The notes: a model not told the origin generated them from the letters alone. Counted from the first letter of the stretch, positions 34,562-44,754 are shown. The stretch is DNA of 64,000 nt from Streptomyces sp. NRRL WC-3618 (GCF_001280005.1 NZ_LGDW01000096.1:23647-87646), one strand, 5' to 3'. Numbers and translations are program-made.

Positions 34562-37500
34562 GTGACCGATGAATCCCAACCGCAGCGACGAAGCATCCTC
34601 AAGTTCGGCGGTGCCTTAGCCTTCGCACCTATGGCCACTCAGCTGACAGGCATCGGTACTGCCGGACAGGCCGTTGCCGCCGGGACGGACCCGTCGGCGA
34701 CCGTCCGGTGGCCGACCCTGTCCCGCAAGGCGCTGCGGTACTCGGTTCCCGCTGTGGACTGGGAGTCGCAGGCCCTGCCGATAGGCAACGGCCGGCTCGG
34801 CGCCATGCTCTTCGCCGATCCCTACGTCGAGCGCGTCCAGTTCAACGAACAGAGCCTGTGGGGCGGCGTCAACAACTACGACAACGCGCTCGCGGGCGAG
34901 CCGGACAGTGCTTACGACACCGGCATGAACGGCTTCGGCTCGTACCGGAACTTCGGCGACCTCGTCGTCACCTTCGCCTCCGTGTCCCACGCCGAGGTCA
35001 CGGCTCCGGGGGGACCGTACAGGACCTCCTCGTCGGAGGGCGTCGACAAGACGTACGACGGTGAGTCACGTACCAAGTGGTGTGTCGAGGGGCCCGGTTC
35101 GAAGGTGTTGTGGCAGGTCGAGCTGCCCGGCCCCGTCGAGGTCGGGTCCTACCGTCTGACGAGCGCCGACGACGTCCCGCAGCGCGACCCGCAGGAGTGG
35201 ACGTTCTCCGGTTCCGCCGACGGCGCCACCTGGACCACGCTCGACAGGCGCACGCTGGACGCCCCCTTCGAGAGCCGCTTCCAGACCAAGGAGTTCGCCT
35301 GCGCCGCGAGCGCCGCCTACCGCTTCTACCGGTTCGAGTTCGTTCCCAAGGCGGGCGTCACCCACTTCCAGGTGAGCGAGATCGGCCTGGCCGGCGTCGA
35401 CCTCGGCGTGGCCGGTCCGATGTACCTGTCGTCGCCGAGCGGCCATTCAGCAGGATCCGAGGGCGCGGGCGGGACCGGGGCCGAGGGCATCTCCCGTTCG
35501 GTGGACGGCGATCCGGGCACGGTGTGGCGGGTCGTCGGCGCCGAACCCGCGGTCGTCTGGCAGGCCGACCTTTCCCGCGCGGTCGCCGTCACCTCGTACA
35601 CCCTGACGGCGGCCCCGGACCGGCCGCGAGACGACCCACGGCAATGGGCGCTGGAGGCGTCGCAGGACGGAAGCGCCTGGGTGACTCTCGATACCCAGAG
35701 CCCTGGGGCGCCGTTCGCCGGCCGTGGTGAGAGCCGGACGTTCCGGATCGTCAACAGCACGGCGTTCCGCGTCTACCGGCTCACCCTCACCCCGGGCGCC
35801 TCTTCGACCGGCTTCCAGATCGCGGGGATCGCCTTGGAGGGCCAGGGCTTCGACACGCGCGCACTGCCCACGGTCGTCGACTACCGGCGCACCCTCGACT
35901 TCGTCGACGGTGTCCACGTCACCCGTTTCGGCGCGCCGGGACAGCGCGTTCTCCGGGAGGCCTTCGCCTCTCGCGCCGCGGACGTCATGGTCTTCCGCTA
36001 CACGTCGGAGAGCGCCCGGAGCCTCTCCGGGGCGATCGCGTTGACGTCCGGACAGGAACAGGCCCCGACGACCGTCGACGCCGGCACCCGGCGGATCACC
36101 TTCAGCGGTGTCATGGGCAACGGTCTCAGGCACACGGCCGCCGTCCAAGTGATGCAGACCGACGGCGACTTCAGTGCCGACGGATCGACGCTGCGGTTCA
36201 GCGACTGCACGACCCTGACCCTGCTCCTGGACGCCCGCACCGACTACCGGCTCGACGCCGCCGCCGGGTGGCGGGGCCCCGATCCGCGACCGGTCGTCGC
36301 CAAGGCGCTCGACAAGGCGGCCCGGCGGCCCTACGGCAAGCTGCGCGCCGAGCACACCGCCGAGACGCGGGCCCTCATGAACCGCGTCTCGGTCGCCTGG
36401 GGCACCACCGACGCCGCCGTCGTCGCGCTGCCCACCAACGCCCGGCTGGCGCGTTATGCGGCCGGTGGGTCGGACCCGACCCTCGAACAGTCGATGTTCG
36501 ACTACGGCCGCTATCTGCTGCTCAGTTCGTCCCGCCCCGGTGGCCTGCCCGCCAACCTCCAGGGCCTGTGGAACAACAGCAACCAGCCCGCGTGGGCCTC
36601 CGACTACCACACCAACATCAACATCCAGATGAACTACTGGGGCGCCGAGACGACGAACCTCACGGAGTGCCACGAGGCGCTCGTCTCCTTCATCGAGCAG
36701 GTGGCGGTGCCCAGCCGCGTGGCGACCCGCAACGCCTTCGGCAAGGACACCCGCGGCTGGACCGCCCGTACCAGTCAGAGCATCTTCGGCGGCAACGCGT
36801 GGGAGTGGAACACCGTCGCGAGCGCCTGGTACGCCCAACACCTCTACGAGCACTGGGCGTTCACTCAGGACCGGGACTACCTCCGCGCCGTGGCCCATCC
36901 GATGATCAAGGAGATCTGCGAGTTCTGGGAGGACCACCTCAAGGAGCGCGAGGACGGTCTCCTCGTCGCGCCGAACGGCTGGTCGCCCGAGCACGGGCCG
37001 CGCGAGGACGGCGTCATGTACGACCAGCAGATCATCTGGGACCTGTTCCAGAACTACCTCGACTGCGAAGCGGCACTCGAAGCGGACCCCGCCTACCGAG
37101 CCAAGGTCGCGGACATGCAGGCCCGCCTGGCGCCGAACAGGATCGGCAAGTGGGGCCAGTTGCAGGAGTGGCAGGAGGACATCGACAGCCCCACCGACAT
37201 CCACCGCCACACCTCGCACCTCTTCGCGGTCTACCCGGGCCGTCAGATCACCCCGCGAGCACGCGACTTCGCGGCCGCCGCCCTCGTCTCGCTCAAGGCC
37301 CGATGCGGCGAGAAGGAGGGCGTCCCGTTCACGGCCGCGACGGTGTCGGGCGACAGCCGCCGCTCATGGACGTGGCCCTGGCGGGCGGCGCTCTTCGCCC
37401 GCCTCGGGGACGGGCAGCGCGCTCAGATCATGTTGCGCGGGCTGTTGACGTTCAACACGCTGCCCAACCTGTTCTGCAACCATCCCCCCTTCCAGATGGA

Positions 37501-37771
37501 CGGCAACTTCGGCATCCCCGGGGCCGTGGCGGAGATGCTCCTGCAGAGCCATGACGGTGCCGTCCACCTCCTGCCCGCCCTCCCGGACGACTGGAAGACC
37601 GAGGGCTCCTTCACCGGCCTCCGCGCCCGAGGCGGCTACGAGGTCAGCTGCGCATGGCGAAACGGCAGGGTCACGTCCTACAAGATCGTGGCCGACCGGG
37701 CACGGACCCGGAGGAAGGTCGCCGTGCGAGTGAACGGGGTGGACAAGATGGTGAAGCCGGTCAAGCCCTGA
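34562..37771 (+). CDS. Tat-exported GH95 alpha-L-fucosidase with two inserted discoidin-like modules
   Basis: 1069 residues from GTG 34562 (GGGAG upstream). A twin-arginine signal [12 protein letters not shown] leads the protein. The GH95 N-terminal domain starts at about 65 ([33 protein letters not shown]). It is interrupted at about 160-283 and 305-432 by two tandem F5/8-type-C-like modules ([14 protein letters not shown]... and [14 protein letters not shown]...), then resumes with [13 protein letters not shown]. The catalytic barrel shows [20 protein letters not shown] at about 663 and [12 protein letters not shown]95 enzymes remove terminal fucose (or galactose) from xyloglucan and similar glycans by inversion. 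Usual length is about 750-800, so the insertions explain the excess. Confidence 0.9.
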   Translation: MTDESQPQRRSILKFGGALAFAPMATQLTGIGTAGQAVAAGTDPSATVRWPTLSRKALRYSVPAVDWESQALPIGNGRLGAMLFADPYVERVQFNEQSLWGGVNNYDNALAGEPDSAYDTGMNGFGSYRNFGDLVVTFASVSHAEVTAPGGPYRTSSSEGVDKTYDGESRTKWCVEGPGSKVLWQVELPGPVEVGSYRLTSADDVPQRDPQEWTFSGSADGATWTTLDRRTLDAPFESRFQTKEFACAASAAYRFYRFEFVPKAGVTHFQVSEIGLAGVDLGVAGPMYLSSPSGHSAGSEGAGGTGAEGISRSVDGDPGTVWRVVGAEPAVVWQADLSRAVAVTSYTLTAAPDRPRDDPRQWALEASQDGSAWVTLDTQSPGAPFAGRGESRTFRIVNSTAFRVYRLTLTPGASSTGFQIAGIALEGQGFDTRALPTVVDYRRTLDFVDGVHVTRFGAPGQRVLREAFASRAADVMVFRYTSESARSLSGAIALTSGQEQAPTTVDAGTRRITFSGVMGNGLRHTAAVQVMQTDGDFSADGSTLRFSDCTTLTLLLDARTDYRLDAAAGWRGPDPRPVVAKALDKAARRPYGKLRAEHTAETRALMNRVSVAWGTTDAAVVALPTNARLARYAAGGSDPTLEQSMFDYGRYLLLSSSRPGGLPANLQGLWNNSNQPAWASDYHTNINIQMNYWGAETTNLTECHEALVSFIEQVAVPSRVATRNAFGKDTRGWTARTSQSIFGGNAWEWNTVASAWYAQHLYEHWAFTQDRDYLRAVAHPMIKEICEFWEDHLKEREDGLLVAPNGWSPEHGPREDGVMYDQQIIWDLFQNYLDCEAALEADPAYRAKVADMQARLAPNRIGKWGQLQEWQEDIDSPTDIHRHTSHLFAVYPGRQITPRARDFAAAALVSLKARCGEKEGVPFTAATVSGDSRRSWTWPWRAALFARLGDGQRAQIMLRGLLTFNTLPNLFCNHPPFQMDGNFGIPGAVAEMLLQSHDGAVHLLPALPDDWKTEGSFTGLRARGGYEVSCAWRNGRVTSYKIVADRARTRRKVAVRVNGVDKMVKPVKP

Positions 37772-37776
37772 CGGCA

Positions 37777-37806
37777 GCACGGCCGGCACACCGCCATCGG
37801 CCGTGC
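37777..37806. terminator. Hairpin after the GH95 gene
   Basis: GCACGGCCG (37777-37785) pairs with CGGCCGTGC (37798-37806). It lies six bases after the stop codon. Confidence 0.55.
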
Positions 37807-37930
37807 CGTCACCGATGAGATCGGTCCGTCTGCGCGTACCGGCGGTGACGGTCCGTCGGGCGGGACGGCCAGTGATCCGGAAAGTACGGGCGGCCTGCCA
37901 CCCGGGGTGGCCTCGGGTGATGGCGGCGCC

Positions 37931-37972
37931 CGCTCATCGAGGAGGGCGGGCGGCCGGCCTCCTCGATGAGCG
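37931..37972. terminator. 15-bp perfect hairpin
   Basis: 37931-37945 pairs with 37958-37972; a 12-base GC-rich loop. It lies between convergent genes. Confidence 0.7.
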
Positions 37973-38018
37973 GCCGTCCGGCCGACAGCGCCTACCGGCG
38001 GCTGTCGGCCGGACGGCC
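37972..38018. terminator. 18-bp perfect hairpin
   Basis: 37972-37989 pairs perfectly with 38001-38018 around an 11-base loop. It directly abuts the previous hairpin and lies five bases from the end of the minus-strand hydrolase gene. Confidence 0.8.
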
Positions 38019-38023
38019 CGGCC

Positions 38024-38746
38024 TCACTTCAGGTGCCGGCCGAGGAACCGGTGCCCGTCCTCCGCCTCGAACCATGGGGTGCCGGTGTGGCCGCCCAGGT
38101 TGGCGTGCAGCGTCTTCTCCTTGCTGCCGAAGGCGTCGAACAGGTCCAGGGCCCGCTGCCGGGGGTTCCCCTCGTCGTCCCACTGCAGCAGGAACAGCAG
38201 CGGAACGGTGATCTGCCGGGCCTCCTCGCGCTGGGCATGCGGCACGTAGCCCCCGGCGAAGAGGCCTGCGGCCGCGATGCGCGGCTCGAGAGCCGCCAGC
38301 CGAATGCCCACGGCGGTCCACCCCGAGTACCCGACCGGGCCGCCGATCTCGGGCAGTTCGAGGAGTGCGTCCAGAGTGGTCTGCCAGTCCGGGACCGCTT
38401 TTTCGACCAGCGGGCCGACGAAGGACTCGAAGATGTCGTCGACCGGCTCACCGGCCTGCATCGCCCGCCGGAGGTCGGCGCGGGCCTGCTCGTCGTCGGC
38501 GGAACGGGGACGGTCACCGCACCCGGCGGCGTCGATGGTCGCCACCGCGTAGCCGCGCGCCGCAGTGTGCCGGGCCCGGGCCACCAGCCGGGCCGCCCCC
38601 TTGGGCAGGCCGTTGTTGTGGGCCATCAGGACCAGCGGGAGGGGTGCGGCGGATTCAGGCGTCCACAGGGTTCCGGGAATCTCGCCGAGAGTGAATTCGC
38701 GCTCGAGGACACCGTCGTCGAGGCGCTGTTCGGAGGTGAAGTGCAT
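38024..38746 (-). CDS. Alpha/beta-hydrolase (dienelactone-hydrolase-like)
   Basis: 240 residues, no signal. The strand-turn PLVLMAHNNGLPKGAARL, the nucleophile region GPVGYSGWTAVGIRLAA (Ser in G-x-S-x-x) and the late LHANLGGHTGTPWFE (His) fit a small esterase-like alpha/beta-hydrolase. In most homologues the elbow is G-x-S-x-G; here it is GYSGW, so the pattern is slightly off. The substrate is unknown. Single gene. Confidence 0.75.
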   Translation of the reverse strand: MHFTSEQRLDDGVLEREFTLGEIPGTLWTPESAAPLPLVLMAHNNGLPKGAARLVARARHTAARGYAVATIDAAGCGDRPRSADDEQARADLRRAMQAGEPVDDIFESFVGPLVEKAVPDWQTTLDALLELPEIGGPVGYSGWTAVGIRLAALEPRIAAAGLFAGGYVPHAQREEARQITVPLLFLLQWDDEGNPRQRALDLFDAFGSKEKTLHANLGGHTGTPWFEAEDGHRFLGRHLK

Positions 38747-39520
38747 GGTCGTGCCTTTCGGGAGTGCGCGTGAACGGCGCTCCCGGACGACCTATCGTCC
38801 GGCCGTGACCCCGGAGGGGAGCACCCATGTCGATACTGCGTTCACGGGTACCACCTCCTCGTTCTCTCGCACGGCCTCCAGAAAGGTAGCAGTAGCCGCC
38901 ATGGCCCGCCAACGGGTTTTCGGGTCCTCACCAGGACTCCGCGGCCGGGTGCGGCACCCAGACAGCGGCGTGGCAAGGGCCGTTGGCAGTGGCCGGGCCG
39001 GTCGAAGGAAGGGCCGCGCTGCCTGCGACAACGTCGCGGGAGTTGATCAGCACGGTCGTTCCCGGCTGTCTGGTCGACCTCGATGACACCACGCCCGGGG
39101 CCGATCATGGCCCTCGGGTACATCCCGAGGCCGAACGAGGTGGCGAGCAGGCCATCACCGCCAACCACGGTGCGCAGGCTGTACGCGAACGCGTGGCTGG
39201 CCGCGTCGCCGGACAGCTTCGACGTCCTCACCACGGTGACACGACTGGGCGCGCCGGGCGCGGCGGGCGGTTCCGTTGCTGACGGAGCCGCCGGGCGGCG
39301 ACCTCCGGGCGCCGCGTCCGGTGGCGGAACTGCTGGACTCCGTCGCGGGCCGGCCAGGGGCAGCTCGCGCCCGCCACCAGCGCCGCGCCTCACCGGCGGG
39401 TGCCCACCCGGAGTGACCGGCCCGAGGCCGCACCATGCCCCGAAGCCCGCCCGCCCTTCCCTCTTGCGTACTGCGCAATCCAGCCCCCATCATCAGGATT
39501 CCTGTTTGTTTATCATTGCA
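38747..39520. other. Gene-poor region with a possible remnant
   Basis: About 770 bases. On the minus strand, 39243-39063 reads RVTVVRTSKLSGDAASHAFA and YSLRTVVGGDGLLATSFGLG, which has protein-like composition but no start, no family I know and noise on both sides. Plus-strand frames here are upstream extensions of the next gene. I regard it as promoter DNA plus decayed coding sequence. Confidence 0.4.
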
Positions 39521-39525
39521 ATGAT
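39512..39525. promoter_or_regulatory. 14-bp perfect palindrome at the esterase start
   Basis: ATCATTGCAATGAT; the A of the ATG at 39521 lies inside it. The ATTGCAAT core resembles MarR-type operators. Confidence 0.6.
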
Positions 39526-40432
39526 GGGTGGCAGAGCCGTGCTGATCAATCCCGGAGTCCAGGCCAGAGGCGTGCAGCTGCTGCTCGGCCGTGTGATGAC
39601 CCGCGTACCCAAGGACCTGCGCTTCACCGACATCCCGAAGCGCACCGAGACCCTTCAGGTGGAGACCGGCGCCGGAACCGTGACCTGCACCGTCTATCGC
39701 CCGCCGGCCACTGTCACGGCGACTCCCCCGGTGTACGTCAACTTCCACGGCGGCGGGTTCATTATCGCCCGCCCCGAGCAGGACGACCACATCTGCCGGT
39801 ACGTGGCCGACACGGCCGGCTGTGTGGTCGTCAACGTGGACTACGCCGTGGCCCCCCAGCGCCCCTTCCCCGTTCCGGTCACCCAGGCCTACGACGTCAC
39901 CGCGTGGATAGTCGAGAACGGCACCGCCCAGGGCTGGGACGGCTCCCGACTCGCAGTGGGCGGACACAGCGCCGGGGCCAACCTGACCGCCGCGGTGTGC
40001 CGGACGGCGCGCGACCGGGGCACGTTCACACCTCGGCTCCAGATCCTCGACTCGGCATGGCTCGACCAGCTCGCCGACCCGGCCACCAAGCAGGCCCTGA
40101 TCGCCAAGCCGCGGCTGGCGCCTTCGCTCTTGCGGATCTTCGCGGGCGCCTATGTGCCGGACCCCGCCCAGCTCACCGACCCTCTCGTCTCGCCCGGCCT
40201 CGCCGAGGACCTCGCGGGACTGCCGCCCGCCCTGGTCATCACGGCGGAGCACGACCGCCTGCGCGACGAAGGTGCCGCCTACGCCAAGGCCCTGGAGGCC
40301 GCAGGCGTGCCGGTCACCTACCGCGACTTCGAGGGTGTGGACCACTACTTCACCCACACCGGCCCCGTGCCGGCCGCGAAGGAAGCCATCGATCTGATGG
40401 CCACCGCCCTCCGCACCGCACTCGCCGCCTGA
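39521..40432 (+). CDS. HSL-family esterase/lipase (alpha/beta-hydrolase_3)
   Basis: 303 residues from ATG 39521; ATG 39524 and GTG 39539 are also in frame. The family marks are complete: oxyanion motif NFHGGGFIIARPEQDD, nucleophile elbow GGHSAGANLTAAV, acid in ITAEHDRLRDEGAAY and His in FEGVDHYFTHTG. Hydrolyses short-chain esters. No ribosome site precedes the two ATGs, and the operator-like palindrome covers them, whereas GTG 39539 has GGGTGG upstream; so the protein may be six residues shorter. Regulator not adjacent. Confidence 0.88.
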   Translation: MMGGRAVLINPGVQARGVQLLLGRVMTRVPKDLRFTDIPKRTETLQVETGAGTVTCTVYRPPATVTATPPVYVNFHGGGFIIARPEQDDHICRYVADTAGCVVVNVDYAVAPQRPFPVPVTQAYDVTAWIVENGTAQGWDGSRLAVGGHSAGANLTAAVCRTARDRGTFTPRLQILDSAWLDQLADPATKQALIAKPRLAPSLLRIFAGAYVPDPAQLTDPLVSPGLAEDLAGLPPALVITAEHDRLRDEGAAYAKALEAAGVPVTYRDFEGVDHYFTHTGPVPAAKEAIDLMATALRTALAA

Positions 40433-40466
40433 CGGTGTGACGGACGGCCAGGGAGGCGACGGCCGG

Positions 40467-41162
40467 TCAGCGGTCGGCGGGCGAAGCCATGGTGTGTGGA
40501 CGCAGGACCATCAGCGGGCCTTCCAAGGCCGCCACCATGGCAAAGGGGAACCGATCGAGCTCCAGGCAGAGGGCGACGTCATCGGGATGCGCCCCCTGGC
40601 GCATCCCTTCCGCCAGTTCGACGGCGGCGCGTGACTCGGCGGCGCGGCGGAGGAACTCGGTAGCGTCCGTGCCAGGCTCAGCGGCCGTCCGGCGAGCGAT
40701 GTACTGAGCGCATGCCAGATCTTCGTCGGCCTGCCCGTCTTCGCCCGTGACCACGAACGTCACTCTGTCGCTCCCCCGTGCCCGCAGGAGTTGTGCCGTC
40801 GCCTCCGCGACCACGAAGCCCGCGCACAGCACCAACGACGCCTCCTTGACCGCGAGGGCCCCGACCGTCCCCGCCGTTGTCTTCTGCACAACGGTTCGCC
40901 CGCGCAGGTCCACAGACCGCAGCAGGCCGGGCGAGTTGACCATGTCGAAGCCGGGCGCGGGGGGACCGTCTTTCAGAACCGCCCAATCAGGGTGGAGGGC
41001 CTTGAGCGCGAGGGCTTCGTCCAGCGACTCGGCCAGCACGATTCTTTCCGCTCCCTTGGCGAAGACCCAGGCAGCCACGGTGAAGGCGCGCATGACGTCG
41101 ACCACGACCGCCACGGACGGGGTTTCGGTCAAATCGGCGATTCCGAGAAAACGAGCATCCAT
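40467..41162 (-). CDS. 2-phosphosulfolactate phosphatase family (ComB-like) protein
   Basis: 231 residues from ATG 41162. ComB landmarks: [20 protein letters not shown] near the N-terminus, [34 protein letters not shown] and [10 protein letters not shown]. The founding enzyme removes phosphate from 2-phosphosulfolactate in coenzyme M synthesis, which streptomycetes do not make, so the true substrate here is another phospho-acid. Convergent with the esterase gene (34-base gap). Confidence 0.82.
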   Translation of the reverse strand: MDARFLGIADLTETPSVAVVVDVMRAFTVAAWVFAKGAERIVLAESLDEALALKALHPDWAVLKDGPPAPGFDMVNSPGLLRSVDLRGRTVVQKTTAGTVGALAVKEASLVLCAGFVVAEATAQLLRARGSDRVTFVVTGEDGQADEDLACAQYIARRTAAEPGTDATEFLRRAAESRAAVELAEGMRQGAHPDDVALCLELDRFPFAMVAALEGPLMVLRPHTMASPADR

Positions 41163-41544
41163 CCCAGCATGATCGCGCACGCCCGGCACGATGCCCCCAG
41201 AGCGCGGTGCGCGGTCACGCCGAGGCCTGTCGGCCAGGCGGCCTGTCGTGTGGGCGGCAGTCCAACCAGTCATGCCTTTAGGCGCATTGATGAACGAACC
41301 AGGGTGTTCGATCACCAATAGCCCTCTTATTGAAGGGACTTGGCCGGGACCGAGCAATACCCTTCCCTTTCTTCTGAATCTCTAGTGCAATAGCGGCACT
41401 TGGATCACACGTGTGTCGTGCGTTCGCGGATGTCCCTGACCAGGACGGCCCCCGTTGGCCCGCAGCCGACCCGTGTCACGGCCTCCGATTCCCGCGCGTT
41501 CAGCGCTCCGGGGCTCTCTCGACCCCCCACCCGAGGAGATACAC
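41163..41544. other. Divergent intergenic region
   Basis: 382 bases between the ComB-like and GH26 genes. The stretch 41300-41400 is comparatively AT-rich and probably holds a promoter; a 10-bp palindrome CACACGTGTG lies at 41406-41415. No ORF is supported. Confidence 0.4.
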
Positions 41545-43557
41545 ATGTCCGATTCGCCCATGAAGCGTCGCGCGTTCATCCTTTCCAGCGCCACGGTCGC
41601 CATGGCAGCGGGCGCCGGAGTCCCGGTGGCCGCCGCAGCGCCGTCCCGTACGGCTCACGGCGCGCCGACACCGGTCCGGATCGTCGACGACAAGGCGACC
41701 CCCGCCACCCGCGCGCTGTTCGCGTACCTGAAGCGGCAGCAGGGCAAAGGCATCCTGTTCGGTCACCAGCACGACCTGACCTACGGGTTCACCTTCACGA
41801 CACCCGACGGCAAGGCGTCCGACACCAGAGCGGCGGTGGGTGACTACCCGGCGGTGTTCGGCTGGGACACCCTCATCCTCGAGGGCGCCGAACGCCCCGG
41901 CGTCGAGGGCGGCACCCAGGCCGCGAACATCGCCGCGCTCAGCCGGTGCATCCGGCAGGGGGACGCGCGCGGCGGGATCAACACCCTCACCGCCCACATG
42001 CCCAACTTCGTCACCGGAAAGGACTTCTACGACACCACGGGCGGCGTGGTCGGTCAGATCCTTCCCGGAGGCGGGCGGCACGCGGACTTCAACGCCTTCC
42101 TCGACCGCGTCGCGAAGGCGGTCAAGGGCGCGCGGCGGCCGGACGGCACCGCGATTCCCGTCATCTTCCGCCCCTTCCACGAGAACAACGGAGGATGGTT
42201 CTGGTGGGGCGCCGGCCACACCACCTCGGCCCAGTACATCGAGCTGTACCGCTACACCGTCGAGTACCTGCGCGACACCCGGGGGGTCCACAACCTGCTC
42301 TACTCCTACTCCCCCAACGCGACGTTCGCAGGCGACCCGACCGGCTATCTGCGGACCTACCCGGGTGACCGTTTCGTCGACGTCCTCGGCTACGACTCCT
42401 ACGACGAGGGTGCGGGACCGACCCCGTGGCTGGACGGTCTGGTGAAGGACCTGGCGATGGTGGTCCGGCTGGCGAACGCGCGCGGCAAGGTTCCGGCGTT
42501 CACCGAGTTCGGGGAGAGCGGGACCGAAGTGCGCGATCCGCAGTGGTTCACCAAGCTGGCGCGGGCCGTCGAGGCGGACCCGCTGGCCCGGCAGATGACG
42601 TACATGCTCACCTGGGCCAATTTCGGAGGCACCAAGCGCGCTTACGTGCCGTACCCGGGGCACGTTCTGCTGCCGGACTTCGTCAAGTACCACCAGGATC
42701 CCTACACCGTGTTCGCCGCCGATCTCCGGGGGGTGTACTCCGCTCGCACCACCGCTGTCGGAAACGCCCCGTTCATGCACCTCGTGACCCCCACCGACCG
42801 ACAGCGCGTGACGGCCTCCAAGGCCACCGTCCGGGTGCGGGTCACGGGCGCGAGGGCGAGCCGGGTCACCTACTCCGTGAACGGAGGACGCGCGAGACGG
42901 CTGTGCCTCGGCGCGGACGGCTTCTACTCGGGCGACTGGTCGATCGACCCGGCCCTGTCGTCCGACCGCACGGCGACCCTCACCGTGAACGCGCGGGTGA
43001 ACGGCCGGACGCTCACCGACTCGGCCGTCGTCCTGCTGGGTGAGGTCGCACCCCTGCCTGCCGGTTGGGTCGACGACTTCGAGGGGTACGCCGGGGACGA
43101 CCTCGCCCTGAACGAGGCGTACACCCACGTCAACTCCCACACCACCGCCCTGTCGGCCGACCACAAGTCCTCGGGTTCCTACGGACTGGCCTACGCGTAC
43201 GACTTCACCGGCGCCGAGTACACGAGCATCGGCAAGCCGGTCGTCGCGGACTGGTCCGCCTTCACCTCCCTCGCCCTGTGGCTGCGGGGCGACGGCTCCG
43301 CGAACGCCGGGGCCCTCCAGATCGTCGCCGGCGGTGTCTACTTCTGGTACCAGATACCGCTGGCCGACACGAACGGGCAGGAAGTCAAGGTCCCCTTCAG
43401 CGAGTTCACGCCCGCCCCCTGGGACACCGCGAACGCCGGAGTCGTACTCGACGCGGCCCATCTCGCCAAGGTGACGGAGTTCAATCTGTACCTCGGCCAC
43501 GGAGAGGGCGCGGCGACCAGGGGCGTCGTCTACGTGGACAACATCAGGGCCGAATGA
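41545..43557 (+). CDS. Tat-exported GH26 endo-beta-1,4-mannanase with C-terminal binding module
   Basis: 670 residues. Twin-arginine signal KRRAFILSSATVAMAAG; catalytic domain about 45-395 with the acid/base Glu213 in RPFHENNGGWFWWG and the nucleophile Glu321 in FTEFGESG. A middle Ig-like part (about 410-500) and a C-terminal beta-sandwich module (about 510-670, DDFEGYAGDDLALNE to GVVYVDNIRA) resembling CBM11-type glucan binders follow. It cuts the backbone of mannan or glucomannan outside the cell. ATG 41545 is fixed by GAGGAG at 41533-41538. A long frame on the opposite strand is a shadow. Confidence 0.93.
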   Translation: MSDSPMKRRAFILSSATVAMAAGAGVPVAAAAPSRTAHGAPTPVRIVDDKATPATRALFAYLKRQQGKGILFGHQHDLTYGFTFTTPDGKASDTRAAVGDYPAVFGWDTLILEGAERPGVEGGTQAANIAALSRCIRQGDARGGINTLTAHMPNFVTGKDFYDTTGGVVGQILPGGGRHADFNAFLDRVAKAVKGARRPDGTAIPVIFRPFHENNGGWFWWGAGHTTSAQYIELYRYTVEYLRDTRGVHNLLYSYSPNATFAGDPTGYLRTYPGDRFVDVLGYDSYDEGAGPTPWLDGLVKDLAMVVRLANARGKVPAFTEFGESGTEVRDPQWFTKLARAVEADPLARQMTYMLTWANFGGTKRAYVPYPGHVLLPDFVKYHQDPYTVFAADLRGVYSARTTAVGNAPFMHLVTPTDRQRVTASKATVRVRVTGARASRVTYSVNGGRARRLCLGADGFYSGDWSIDPALSSDRTATLTVNARVNGRTLTDSAVVLLGEVAPLPAGWVDDFEGYAGDDLALNEAYTHVNSHTTALSADHKSSGSYGLAYAYDFTGAEYTSIGKPVVADWSAFTSLALWLRGDGSANAGALQIVAGGVYFWYQIPLADTNGQEVKVPFSEFTPAPWDTANAGVVLDAAHLAKVTEFNLYLGHGEGAATRGVVYVDNIRAE

Positions 43558-43624
43558 CGCGTCTTCCGCGTGAGAGTGCCCCGGACTCCGTGCGGCTGGG
43601 AGGCGGTTCGCGTCCCCAGGCCGG

Positions 43625-44263
43625 CTACCCCGCCAGCTCGGCCAGCCACGGATGTCCGGGGTGCACACGCTCAAGCCACCCGCTGAGGGCCTCCCGCCGT
43701 GCCCGGCCCAGCAGCGGCAGCACGCCGTCGAAGTCCGCCTGGTCCTTCGGACGCGGCGCCTTGGCCTTGAACAGCAGCACCAACTCCGGCACCAGATAGG
43801 GGATTCCGTCCGCCGTCCGCTCGACCACCGCGTCGTACGGCAGCCGAAGTCCCTTGTCCCGTCGGCAGATCCACGTACCGCCCTCGTGCGGCTCCCGGAA
43901 GACGTCGAACAGGAACTGACCACTCACCGGATCCCGCGACCAGGTCTGGCGCGTGGCCGCCAGTGCCTCAGCTCCCGCGTCCGCCCAGAGGCGCCCCGCA
44001 CCCACCGCGTCGAAAGCGTACTCGGGAAAGCGGGCCCGAATCAGCGGGAATGCCGCCGTGGGCACCGCGATCTCCACATCCCCGTGCGGTCGTGTCTGCC
44101 TTCCTCGGAACAGGTCCAGCGCCCACCCGGCCGCGACGCACCAGGGCGCACCGACCCCCTCCAGCCGTTGTGCCAGTTGTTCCGGCCGCCACGCGTCCGC
44201 CCACCGGGAGTCCACTTCGGCCGCGTCGAGCACGACGCCACCGGGCGGCAGGGATACGGTCAC
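43625..44263 (-). CDS. Aminoglycoside-nucleotidyltransferase-like protein
   Basis: 212 residues from GTG 44263. The nucleotidyltransferase signature reads WCVAAGWALDLFRGRQTRPH followed by GDVEIAV, giving the spaced acidic residues for metal; RGRQTRPHGDVEIAV matches the LinB/AadB-like group (PF10706). Some members inactivate lincosamides or aminoglycosides; most genomic copies have no proven role. No resistance gene cluster surrounds it. Convergent with the GH26 gene. Confidence 0.75.
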   Translation of the reverse strand: MTVSLPPGGVVLDAAEVDSRWADAWRPEQLAQRLEGVGAPWCVAAGWALDLFRGRQTRPHGDVEIAVPTAAFPLIRARFPEYAFDAVGAGRLWADAGAEALAATRQTWSRDPVSGQFLFDVFREPHEGGTWICRRDKGLRLPYDAVVERTADGIPYLVPELVLLFKAKAPRPKDQADFDGVLPLLGRARREALSGWLERVHPGHPWLAELAG

Positions 44264-44350
44264 CGGCCCAACGTACTGCCCCCGCCCGAAGCGGGTGCGA
44301 CCATCGGACGAGAGGCGCCGTCGGCTCAGGAGCTACCGAGGGGAACGCGG

Positions 44351-44643
44351 ATGAGGATCGTCATCACCGGAGGCTTCGGCTTCCTGGGACAGCTGGTCGC
44401 CGACGCCCTGCTCGCGCGGCGGACCCTGTGCGGCGCTCCCGTCGAGCGGCTGGTCTGGTGACGGTCGCGCCCGACCCCGCGATCGAGGCCGTCGTCGGCT
44501 CGTGGCCCGCCGCCTTCGACAACGCGCGGGCCACGGCACTCGGTCTCCGTCCCGACGACAGCTTCGAGGCGGTCGTGCGGGCGTACATCGAGGACCACCC
44601 CGAAGCCGTCGCGGCGGGGGTCAGGGGACGTGACGGGGCATGA
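44351..44643 (+). pseudogene. NAD-dependent epimerase/dehydratase with large internal deletion
   Basis: ATG 44351 (after GAGGGGAA) opens MRIVITGGFGFLGQLVADAL, the Rossmann start of an extended SDR such as D-erythronate dehydrogenase. After LCGAPVERLVW it meets a TGA at 44459-44461. Directly overlapping in another frame, TVAPDPAIEAVVGSWPAAFD to EDHPEAVAAG (44460-44643) is the C-terminus of the same kind of protein. The roughly 230-250 residues between are missing, so a deletion joined the two ends out of frame. Confidence 0.75.
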
Positions 44644-44754
44644 CGGGTAGTCACCGGTCGTCATTCGCGGAGCACGAGCGATCACAGATATCCGTCATCC
44701 GACCTTTTTGAGGCTTCCTCGGCCAGTACAGGCACTACGGAGCTGCCGGCCGCA

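Noticed and set aside
35447..37219. 590-residue open frame opposite the GH95 gene
   Set aside because: A shadow ORF caused by third-position GC; no domain, and it lies fully within GH95 coding sequence.
38842..39393. 183-residue minus-strand ORF as a real gene
   Set aside because: Only a 60-residue stretch looks coding; the rest is Arg/Pro-rich and no start or family is evident.
41406..41415. Palindrome CACACGTGTG before GH26
   Set aside because: Only 10 bp and unpaired with a second copy; too common by chance to call an operator.
41500..43923. 807-residue open frame opposite the GH26 gene
   Set aside because: It is a low-complexity Arg/Gly/Val-rich shadow of GH26 codon bias; the plus strand encodes a complete GH26 enzyme with signal and both catalytic Glu residues.
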